DNA from: Paramacrobiotus richtersi
Taxonomy: Eukaryota > Tardigrada > Eutardigrada > Parachela > Macrobiotidae
Direction of reading: 5' to 3'
Length of the DNA stretch: 39,989 bases
Assembly: GCA_034698045.1 (NCBI GenBank)
Contig: JAQGAU010000113.1
Coordinates: 1-39,989 of the forward strand
Part shown: positions 32,398 through 39,989 of the stretch, piece by piece
Numbering within the stretch: the stretch's first letter is position 1
Layout: the number at the start of each line of letters is the position of its first letter
Notes under the pieces: model-generated
What the model saw: only the letters and a program-made list of their open reading frames with translations
Databases searched by the model: none
Told to the model about the DNA's origin: nothing
Program-made: the position numbers and the translations under genes

Positions 32398-32464
32398 GGG
32401 CGGTAGTCGCGGCGACAGGCCACTACGAGAAAACAGAGTCACGGCCGCTCAAGGGCGGTAGTAG
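32398..32464 (+). promoter_or_regulatory. Promoter-like cassette upstream of F9
   Basis: GGGCGGTAGTCGCGGCGACAGG ... ACGGCCGC ... AAGGGCGGTAGTAGC. At 253 bp from the F9 ATG, this is the shortest spacing among the open members. Confidence 0.55.
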
Positions 32465-32650
32465 CTCCCCGTCTTTTATGGCGTTTCGGGAATTCGTGTT
32501 CCGACGAGCAATCTATGAATAATGTGCTGAGTTCGCATCGTTTTAAGTTGTAATGATTTCTTTCCAGTTTCCAACAGCAGATTTTGATACTGTTTCCTGA
32601 TAACCAATTGTGTGCGAAATCGTGAAAAATCAGCCAATTCGCGAAGACGA

Positions 32651-33864
32651 ATGGCTATCGCCGTAGAAGAAAATCTGCCCGGACTGGCTGAGCTCGCCAT
32701 CCCTGTCATGAACGAGCTGTTGCAGTACACGGACGTGCGTCTACAAGCTGCACTCCGCCGCACCTGTGCCCTCCTCAACCATCTCCTACTTCCGCGCGTG
32801 GCATTGTGTCGAGACATTCGCATCTTCATCCCGCCTGACTATCCGGGGGGATACTCTCGTAACAACTTCAGCATCACTTTGGAGCGGTTCCACGCGAAAT
32901 GCCTGGAGTGGTTTGGCCACAGTCCCATTCGGAGGGTGATCGTCGAAGGTCCGTACGATCGCACCTGTCAGCTGCTGGATTTATGCAGGGGTCTGGAACG
33001 TTATAAGGATCTCCATTTCCAGCAGATCATTTTCATTCGACAGACATTCCGCGATCCATTTTTCTTGAGGTATAACGTAGAGTATTTCTGCCAAGATTAT
33101 CTTCGGACTGAGAACGTCTGTCAGCAGTTGACATTTCGTGACGTGATCTTCAGCCAGCTGCAGAATCTTTTGAATCCGGAAGTTGTCATTGGCGAGAAGA
33201 TGGGATGGGCAGAGCGCAAGGCGTTCATGCTACGGAGGCAGATCTTCCTGATACGGGGCTCATTGGACGCTCGATCTGTCACCTTCTACCACGACTTTCT
33301 GGATCTGATCGAGCGTCATTGTCCGGAAGTGGACGAAGCACAAATGGCCGATATCATGCAGTGGAAGGCCACATGCAAGAACCGGTAAGTTTTGGCTTGA
33401 ATGTTGGACAGATTTCGGGAAAAATCGAAGAAAACACAGACCTGTAATAGATTATTACTATTATTAATTTGTAGTTTTTATTACCTTGTCGCAACTGGCT
33501 CATCTTGCCTGTTAACAGGTGTAAAGAAGATTCAGATCTGCAGACTTTAGTGTTTTCACTACTGTTTTGTGTTGATGTATCAGAAGAATTCGCTATTCTT
33601 TGCAGATGGGACATGGGCTATTGGCTGCGGGCGTTTGTCGCGCACGATGACCGACCGTGTAATGCGCTGCTGTACAGCAAAGACTGGAACCAACTGGACA
33701 AGTATTCGCCCAGACTGGTCAAAGCGGCCCGTGTCGTCGATGTCCGCCAGATGACGAAAATCGCGCGCACAGCCTTCTTCTACTGCATGCAGGGCGTCCG
33801 CAGACAAGATAAACGGCGAGCAAAGCGCACTAAAACGGTACACTTGAGTTCAAGCTCCAGTTGA
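32651..33864 (+). CDS. F9: array-family F-box-like protein, two exons
   Basis: Exons 32651-33384 and 33606-33864 (CG|GTAAGT, TTTGCAG|A) give 330 residues. It starts MAIAVEENLPGLAELAIPVM, with the F-box-like segment NELLQYTDVRL ... LRRTCALLNHLL. The loop after RIFIPP is the longest seen (DYPGGYSRNNFS). REQIIPIRGS is changed to RRQIFLIRGS, and GWEERKAYM to GWAERKAFM. Exon 2 begins WDMGYWLRAFVAHDDRPCNA and carries one extra leucine (NALLYSKDW). It then continues VDVRQMTKIARTAFFYCM and ends in a basic then serine-rich tail. Its closest relatives by eye are F7 and F10. Confidence 0.82.
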
Positions 33865-34638
33865 ATGTATGTGTTACCGCTAATCGTTGTTTGACCTTTG
33901 AAGACTTCGCTTTAAGAGTAACACATTTACACAGGTGTCCGAACACATCGTGCATGTATTAGAAAATCTGGAAGAATAAAGCGCGTAAAGTGTCGCTCGC
34001 TACTGTGTATGTTTACCTTACCGTTCTGTCAAAGTTATGCGGCTATTTTTATTTATCCGGATTTAGCTGCCGAAAGCCTGCTGCACTGCGTAGAAAGTAA
34101 TTAAAAATTAAATTTTCGCTGTAAATAAGAAAGTGGCATTTATAACCAAATTACTTGACATAGATGAGCAAGTTTACGCTGTGTGCTTTACGTAGTACAT
34201 ATCTGCGATGCGTCTAACAATTCGTAGTTCAATAAAGAGATTCACTGTGGTAAAAAACGTTTGATGTGATAATTATTACATAACACAATACTGATATTCG
34301 GGAAGAAAACATAACATGCTCGTTGCTTTTCCAAACTGCATTCAGGCGGCGTCCGACTTTCTTGAGGAAAAGCACGGCATTTATTCCCAAGTTCCAAACG
34401 TTTCGAACGCCAGTGGAACAAATTCATACTGACTGCTCAATGCTGCATACTTTCGGCGTTTTTTGACTTTTTTCACTTGGGCTGTGATTGAATTAATGCA
34501 TGTACTGGTTATTAATTTTTGTACATATTGCACTAACCAAAACTGTAGGGATCACATTCACGATTCACATTACGCGCTTGAAATAGCGTCATTTTGGGCT
34601 GTTTCGGCTGTTCATTTTCTGACGCCGACTACGCCTGT
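33865..34638 (+). other. Spacer between F9 and the orphan cassette
   Basis: The family 3' flank is shortened. Around 34470-34625 the sequence parallels the region upstream of the F9 cassette (GCACTAACCAAAACTGTAGGGATCACATTCACG against 32280-32320), so this is the 5' flank of another unit. No gene is present. Confidence 0.45.
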
Positions 34639-34710
34639 GCGCGGTAGCCGAGGTGACAGACAACTGTAAGGAAGAACATAACGCCACAACCGCTAAAGGG
34701 CGGCAGTAAC
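34639..34710 (+). promoter_or_regulatory. Orphan promoter-like cassette facing an inverted gene
   Basis: GCGCGGTAGCCGAGGTGACAG ... CAACCGCTAAAGGGCGGCAGTAAC is well conserved, but no plus-strand F-box gene follows. Instead F10 lies beyond it in reverse orientation. The cassette probably belonged to F10 before a local inversion. Confidence 0.55.
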
Positions 34711-34846
34711 ACCAATTCCTCGCAGCTTTCTTTCCGCAGATTATTATTTATTCATGGCATTATTCATGGCATGAATGCTTCACCAGAGCGACAAAGATAG
34801 AAGAAACGAACAAACATAAATTCAAAGAGAGACGCTAAAGAGAACA

Positions 34847-34925
34847 GCGTGCAACAATAACAGCAGTTACACATTAAAACACAAAATTTGTGTTTTAATG
34901 TGTAACTGCTGTTATTGTTGCACGC
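34847..34925. repeat. 79-bp perfect palindrome
   Basis: Two 39-bp arms (34847-34885 and 34887-34925), starting GCGTGCAACAATAACAGCAG, are exact reverse complements around a single central A at 34886. The perfection implies a recent origin or an artefact. It lies between the orphan cassette and the reversed F10 gene, next to a fragment of the terminal-inverted-repeat element. Confidence 0.9.
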
Positions 34926-34951
34926 AATGCATTTAATGCCAAAATTGTGTG

Positions 34952-35000
34952 TACAAAGAAGGGGGCCGACAACTAGACACCTTGAGTTTACTGTTCCAGC
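34952..35000 (+). mobile_element. Fragment of the 1321-1797 element's terminus
   Basis: TACAAAGAAGGGGGCCGACA and the following ACTAGACACCTTGAGTTTAC match the right terminus of the intron element at 1797-1750, read in reverse, for about 45 bp. No partner end is visible nearby. Confidence 0.6.
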
Positions 35001-35069
35001 AACTAGGTAGACACTTATTGCCTGTTCCAACCAAGATTAACGGAAGACACAATTTATTTGCAGCTGGAA

Positions 35070-36411
35070 TTAACTTAACCGGATCTTCTTCACTTTTTGT
35101 CGTTCATCTTCTTGGCGCTCCTGCTTCATGCTGTAGAAAAATGCCGACCGCGCCATTTTAGTCATCTGGTGGACATCCACGGTGCGGGCCGCTTTGATCA
35201 GTTTGCGCGATTCCTTGTCCAGTTCGTTCCAGTCTCTGCTGTACAGCGCATTACACGACCGGTCATCCTGAGCGACAAATGCCCATAGCGTGCACCCCAA
35301 GCCATCCCTAGAAAACCCCAACAAAACGCATTTAAGAATTCGTCATCGTGGAGCAAAGATGTCTGTAGATCTCATCAATTACGAAATAAAAAAATCGTTA
35401 TAAAACAGCAGATAAATTACGAAAACTATAGGTACAGTGATAAAATAATGGAAAAAAACAAAACATTCGTCTATGTTTCACTGGAATGATGTTAACAGTT
35501 CAGATCAGTCAAATACGAAAAGCCTAATCACATAAGGCAGTGAAAAACACAAAATAAGTAGCTAACAGACAAGATCATTTGTTCACATAACTGAACAATC
35601 AAACTGTATCCCAATCAACAACTGCGTTTCTCTCGGTCTGTTGATTTACTAAAATTGTACGTTTATTTTACATCCAGGGTACAACTTACCGGTCCTCGCA
35701 CGCAGCCTTCCACTGCATGATATCGGTCATTTGTACCTCGTCCAGTTCCGGGCAGTGACGCTCAATCAGATCCATCAGGTCGTGGTCGAACCGGGCGGAA
35801 TGAACATCCAGGGAACCCCGTATCGGGATAATTTGCTCCCGTACCATATACGCCCTGCGCTCTTCCCATCCCATACTCCTCCCAATAACACATCTTGGCT
35901 GCGGTATATTTTGTAGCTGGCTGAAGATAATATCATGAAATGTCAACTGCTGACAAATGTTCTTCTTTTGGATACGAGATTGGCACATTGAAACCACAAG
36001 CTCGCCCAAGAAGACACGGTCGCGGAATGTCTGTCGAATGAAGATGAGACGCTGGAAATGGATCTTACCACTCAGTCCCATGCAAAACTCTTGTAGCAGG
36101 CAGACGCGATCGTACGGACCTTCAACGATCACCGTCCGAATGGGACTGTGGCCAAACCACTCAAGGCATTTCGCATGGAATCGTCGCAAAAACCCGTTGA
36201 AGTAACTGCCTCCACAGGGATACAAAGGGGGTACGAAGATGCGGATTTCTCGATATGAAGAAACGCGTGGCAGCAGGAGATGGTTGAACAGCACACAGGT
36301 GCGACGAAGTGCAGCTTGGAGTCGCACGTCGGTGTACTGCAACAATTCGTTCAGGATCGGGATGGGCAGCTCAGTCAGTCTTGGCAGACCTTCTTCTACG
36401 GAGGTAGCCAT
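35070..36411 (-). CDS. F10: array-family F-box-like protein, two exons, inverted
   Basis: On the minus strand, exons 36411-35690 and 35307-35070 (CG|GTAAGT, TTTCTAG|G) give 319 residues. It starts MATSVEEGLPRLTELPIPIL with the F-box-like segment NELLQYTDVRL ... LRRTCVLFNHLL. The RDIRIF strand is changed to REIRIF and the loop is PPLYPCGGSYF. The EGPYDRVCLLQEFCMGLSG segment is shorter than in F1. Exon 2 begins DGLGCTLWAFVAQDDRSCNA, lacking the usual first tryptophan, and continues VDVHQMTKMARSAFFYSM with a basic tail. Its upstream flank stops matching the family about 25 bp from the ATG, apart from one CCGCCCG (rev. CGGGCGG) at about 36440, so its promoter appears to be displaced. Confidence 0.82.
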
Positions 36412-36432
36412 TCTTGAATCTAGGTATCCCAC

Positions 36433-37650
36433 TACTCAAACCGCCCGCGCCACGAGTCTTGAGCGAAGAGCTTCAGCTTATGCTTTCCCGATTTTCTGTG
36501 CTTCACAAAATAATGACAGACACTGAACACTGATTCCCGTCGAAAAATGAAAACTGAAATGCTTTTATCATGTTAACACACTGCAGCTATATTGCCAGTC
36601 ATTATAAATTTACTCGAAAGCATTTCTACACATATCTGCAGAATTGATATGCCATGGGAGCTTGTTTTTGTTTGTGATGCGCTGGTGATGAGAATGGGAA
36701 AATATGGAGTTTATATACTGGTCAGGTTTCATATCGTACGTGAATCGATCTGGCTGAGGGCTATCTAGTAACAAGAATCCTACGACGAACAGTATACTAC
36801 AGTTTTGATGTCGTTGATAATTCAAGATTACCTAGTAATTTAATCATTACTTAATATTTAATTAAATTTAATAATTAGCTTCAAATATAGGAAACGAAAC
36901 TTGGCATACTAGCAATTGTAAGCTACACATACAAACGATCGATATGTTAATTTGAATAAACACAATTTTTCATAATCGATCGGATCACATTACGACAAAC
37001 ACAAAACACAATGCTGGTCAACAACAACCTCGCAAATGCAAGACGTTGATTCAGGAATTACACATGTATTTTCCTGTATCCGTTTTGATGTACTGTATGA
37101 TGTACTTCTACTGCGTTTCTTATCACATTAGGATTGGAATTTGATTGCAGTTCTTACGATTTTGTTACTACGAGTCTACGATTAAAAGCAAATACAATAC
37201 TGTAATTATATTGGATACTACTGGACGTTGTAAACGTTGGTATACACGTGTACGTAAGAGTACAGTACACTGCTGTAACATGAACAACTCTTCTGATTAG
37301 AAACTGAACTGACACACATCGGCACAATGGGATTTTCGTGAGTCGTCCATATTCCTGTGTAGCAGATTACAGAAAAATTAGTCGGTATTGCGTGCCGACA
37401 TGAAGCGAATTGCATCCAGTAAATCAACGATACAGTTCTCGAAATAGTGATGTAAATAGACTTTGAGATAGTAAATAACTGGCTGTATTTCCGCCCTCGT
37501 TTCTACTGAAGATACAAAAGATACGTATGTTGACCTTTTGCAGTACATTCCCGTACTGGTCAAGAAATTGGTTGAGTATCGTTAGGCTTCAGCCGACCGC
37601 AGTTATTTGTCGTTTTATTGAAATAATTTCCATTTTGCTTCTAATTTCTC
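36433..37650 (+). other. Spacer between F10 and the second GIY-YIG fragment
   Basis: At about 36620-36670 ACACATATCTGCAGAATTGATATGCC is a family 3' flank in plus orientation, which is odd next to the 5' end of minus-strand F10. Later come AT-rich sequence, CACTGCTGTAACATGAAC (about 37269, as in the F8-F9 spacer) and the GTTGACCTTTTGCAGTA landmark of the GIY-YIG intron (about 37528). No gene is present. Confidence 0.5.
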
Positions 37651-37696
37651 CGGCAAGGGAGAACGGCAGATCTTCCCGGAAGTAAATGATGATTAA
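37651..37696 (+). pseudogene. Second fragment of the GIY-YIG gene's last exon
   Basis: GKGERQIFPEVNDD and a stop (37694-37696) matches the parent's KGERQIFPEEIDD. Upstream, CTCCGGCAAGGGAGAACGG shows that the parent's GCCGGCAA was joined to its later ...CCAAGGGCGAACG by a deletion of about 50 bp with CAA microhomology. The parent's 3' flank (CTTATTATTTTAGCATTTAT) follows as CTTATTATATTAGCATTTAT at about 37731. Confidence 0.8.
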
Positions 37697-37794
37697 CTAT
37701 GGCGATACCATTACCGGCATGTTTTAACGCTCTTATTATATTAGCATTTATTTACCAACTTTATCACAATCCGCATCTAGGAACGGCGATTGGG

Positions 37795-38575
37795 TACTTT
37801 CGGCCGGCTCGGCTGTTGACAAATTTCTGGTGCCGAGGGATGACAGGCAATCCATGCATGCACTCCGTCGAACCTGTATGCGGTTCAGCCGTCTCCTGAT
37901 TCCGCGCATCTCATTGTGTCGCGACATTCGCATCTTCATACCACCGACATACTCGTATGGATACTATGAGGGCGTCTTCCTGCAGACTTTGCAGAGCTTC
38001 CATGGCAAATGCCTCGAGTGGTTTGGCCACAGTCCCATTCGAAGGGTGATCATTGACGGTCCCTATGATAGCATATGCCATCTGAGTACTCTCTGTCCGT
38101 TTCTGAATCACATCGAGGATCTCCATTTCCAGGAGATTGTTTTTGTTCGGCAGACATTCCGCGACCCGGTCTACCTGGGCCTTCATATCAATTGTTTCTG
38201 GCAGTATTTTCTTACGAAAAACAACAGATGTCAGCAGTTGACATTTCATGATGTTATCTTCAGTCCGCTACACAATGTACTGGATCCGGAAAGTGTCATC
38301 GGCCAATGCTTCAAAAAGAGCGTTTCTCTTTGTGCATTTCTAGGTGGGGCATGGGGTACCGGCTACGGGAGTTTGTCGCGCACGATGACCGGCCGTGTAA
38401 TGCGCTGTACAGTCAGCGCTGGAACCAACTGGACCAGGAAGCGCCCGAGTTGGTCACCGCGGCCCGCACCGTCGATGTCCGCCAGATGACCAAAATGGCG
38501 CGGACCGCATTCTTTTACGCCATGAAACAAGCACGCCTAGAAGATAAAGGACAAGAGCTGGAAAAGGATAATTAA
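37795..38575 (+). pseudogene. F11: array-family F-box-like pseudogene with two internal deletions
   Basis: A cassette remnant (GGCCGGCTCGGCTGTTGACAAA ... GATGACAGGCA, about 37800-37850) runs directly into the middle of exon 1 at about 37860 (ALRRTC-equivalent), so the start codon and first half of the F-box are deleted. The body is readable (RDIRIFIPP, CLEWFGHSPIRRVIIDGPYD, QTFRDPVYL, CQQLTFHDVIF) up to VIGQCF at about 38310. There it joins intron-end sequence (TGTGCATTTCTAG|G), losing the last 60 or so codons of exon 1 and its donor. Exon 2 (38344-38575) is open: WGMGYRLREFVAHDDRPCNA ... VRQMTKMARTAFFYAM and a short tail. Its frame does not match the truncated exon 1 read through. The long open frame across the junction is a by-product. 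Confidence 0.78.
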
Positions 38576-39493
38576 AGTATCCAGATAATTAAAGTGTGTG
38601 TTTCGCTGATCGTGGTTGAACTGTTGCAGATCTACTGTTGGTGCTTATCATATTTCGACAATCGTCAATCATTGTCGACTTACGAGTGCTCGAAACACTG
38701 TGCCAACGGAAACATGGTTTTTCCTCCACGCGTAAAATCTAATACGTGCGTTTATCTTACGACGTATAATCTTGGGTATATTACGTTTCTTACCACATTT
38801 GCGTTGTCATTTGGTTGCCGGTTTAATCATGTCTGAATTCGTTGGAAAACAATTAGATTTTGTATCCATTCGTTGGTATGGATGCGTACAACGCAGTGCG
38901 GTGTTTTTGAACAGGAGTAACTCTTGTACCTACTTTTACCAGCCTGAACTCGCTCAAAGGTCACACAATGTTATATCGGGCACGATCGGCTCATAAAAAT
39001 GCATTAGTTTGAATCGGTTGGCTTTCTTTGAACATGGTAGTTATTTATATGTATTTCTGTATATATTTTATATTTATCGATTTATTTTTAGAGAATTTAC
39101 TTCCGTTTCACTTTTAATTTATTTATTTTTTTATATTAGTTAGTTTGAACTTATTACTTTCCGGTATTTCTTTATTCTTTAAAATTCAACAGAATGGGTG
39201 TGGTTTGGTTTAAAGGTTATTTTAGCGTTTATCCATGTGAACTACTGAAAAAAAATAAAATGAATAATAGCGTGTATGGATGATGGTGATTCGGGATATT
39301 TCTGTTGTGAAAATTATTTATTCAGCGTAGCAGTAATTTTATTACTGGATTTTGTTTCCGTACTTCTACGTACTGAACCGACGACGATCTGAAAATAGTA
39401 ACTGTCTAACCGATAACAATCGTGGAACGGATCCCGGAGTTTCATTTCCGCCGGCTCGGCTTGACAGATTTTGCAGATACCGATTGTGCCTAG
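38576..39493 (+). other. Spacer after F11
   Basis: It starts with a family-like 3' flank, then AT-rich sequence at about 39040-39200. TTTAAAGGTTATTTTAGCGTTTATCCATGTGAA at about 39210 resembles the GIY-YIG 3' flank (TTTAGCATTTATCCGTGTGAA). TTTCCGCCGGCTCGGCTTGACAG at about 39445 is the usual box before a cassette. No gene is present. Confidence 0.45.
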
Positions 39494-39550
39494 GGGCGGT
39501 AGGCGAGCTGACAGGAAGCATACAGATCAACCGCCAGCGGGCGGCAGCAA
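39494..39550 (+). promoter_or_regulatory. Last promoter-like cassette in the window
   Basis: GGGCGGTAGGCGAGCTGACAGG ... CAACCGCCAGCGGGCGGCAGCAACCG. It is followed at about 39658 by GTGATGGCTGCCTTCCATTTGACAGA, the counterpart of a non-coding stretch 200 bp upstream of F1 (GCGATGGTTGCTTTCTATTTTGACACAGA). Another family copy may therefore start beyond the right edge; no coding exon of it is inside. Confidence 0.5.
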
Positions 39551-39699
39551 CCGTTGCGACGCCTTTTTCCATTCATGTTTCAAGTTACAAGTACCAGCAA
39601 GGCAGCTCTGTTGAATCGTTCAGTTGAGTTTGTGTCATTTTACACTGGTTTAGTTTGTGATGGCTGCCTTCCATTTGACAGAACCTAGCCTAGAATAAG

Positions 39700-39989
39700 G
39701 ACTGTGACGTCACACGGCACTGTTCAGGAGAGCGTTAGGGGTGTTTGTACAACTCAGAGGGACGTATCTGCGCTTTTCATATTGGATCGTAGAGTAAAAC
39801 GCGGGCTTTCGATTGGTGTATCATGCTAATCAATCCGCTAATTGGTTGCTGAGATATCCAAGCCTGAAGCTGAGCAGCCAAGGCGGTTGCTGTGGTGACC
39901 GTTATTTGGTCTGCCTTTTCCAGCTACCGCCCATTTTGCCAACCGCCCAGGCTGATCGCACTGGGGCGGCGGATATCTTGGCAGCCGTT
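39700..39989. promoter_or_regulatory. GC-rich block with CRE, CCAAT-type and facing GGGCGGT boxes
   Basis: TGACGTCA, a perfect CRE palindrome, is at 39705-39712, and ATTGG motifs are at about 39813 and 39841. GGCGGTTGCTGTGGTGACC (39882-39900) resembles the array cassette, and GCTACCGCCC (39923-39932) is the same box reversed. GGTTGCTGAGATATCC (39844-39859) and its approximate complement GGATATCTTGGCAGCC (39971-39986) bracket them. It may be a divergent promoter or the start of another element. Confidence 0.4.

Noticed and set aside
1..39989. CRISPR arrays, tRNA or rRNA genes, bacterial operons
   Set aside because: I saw no regular direct repeats with unique spacers, no tRNA-like A and B boxes that I could fold, no rRNA landmarks and no Shine-Dalgarno-led operons. 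The spliced genes are eukaryotic.

Overview
The window is animal nuclear DNA. Genes are split by GT-AG introns, spacers and introns are AT-rich, exons are close to balanced in GC, and there are no bacterial signals. A small ecdysozoan such as a tardigrade would fit, but the species is an inference I cannot prove from the sequence.

Layout. (1) 1-3230, minus strand: the 5' end of one F-box gene cut by the left edge, then a complete three-exon F-box gene (2890-989). Its second intron holds a 477-bp terminal-inverted-repeat element carrying a copy of the gene's own upstream region. (2) 3494-7757, plus: a seven-exon SLC35F3/F4-type transporter, reconstructed completely with all intron phases matching. 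(3) 8626-10452, plus: a three-exon GIY-YIG endonuclease-domain protein of the ANKLE1/LEM-3 type, lacking ankyrin and LEM domains. (4) 11035 to the right edge: a tandem array of eleven copies of a divergent F-box-like gene family, labelled here F1 to F11. Nine are open and two (F2, F11) are pseudogenes. Each has a first exon of about 240 codons, one phase-2 intron and a second exon of about 70-135 codons. F6 and F10 are inverted.

The array appears to have grown by segmental duplication. The duplicated block began inside intron 2 of the GIY-YIG gene, so fragments of that gene's last exon and 3' flank recur between the F-box copies (25184-25300 inverted, 37651-37696 direct, and several 3'-flank copies). 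Most copies sit about 250-390 bp downstream of a conserved cassette (GGGCGGTAGCC ... GGTGACAG ... ACCGC ... GGGCGGCAGTAAC), probably the promoter core. A hAT-like element with a perfect 8-bp target duplication lies in the upstream region of F3, a short insertion with a 12-bp direct repeat splits the cassette of F8, and a 79-bp perfect palindrome lies beside the inverted F10.

Working picture: a lineage-specific, fast-diverging F-box array whose members share a promoter but differ in a loop after the RIFIPP motif and in their C-terminal tails. By analogy with other F-box proteins they would be substrate receptors of SCF ubiquitin ligases. Nothing in the window shows their substrates.
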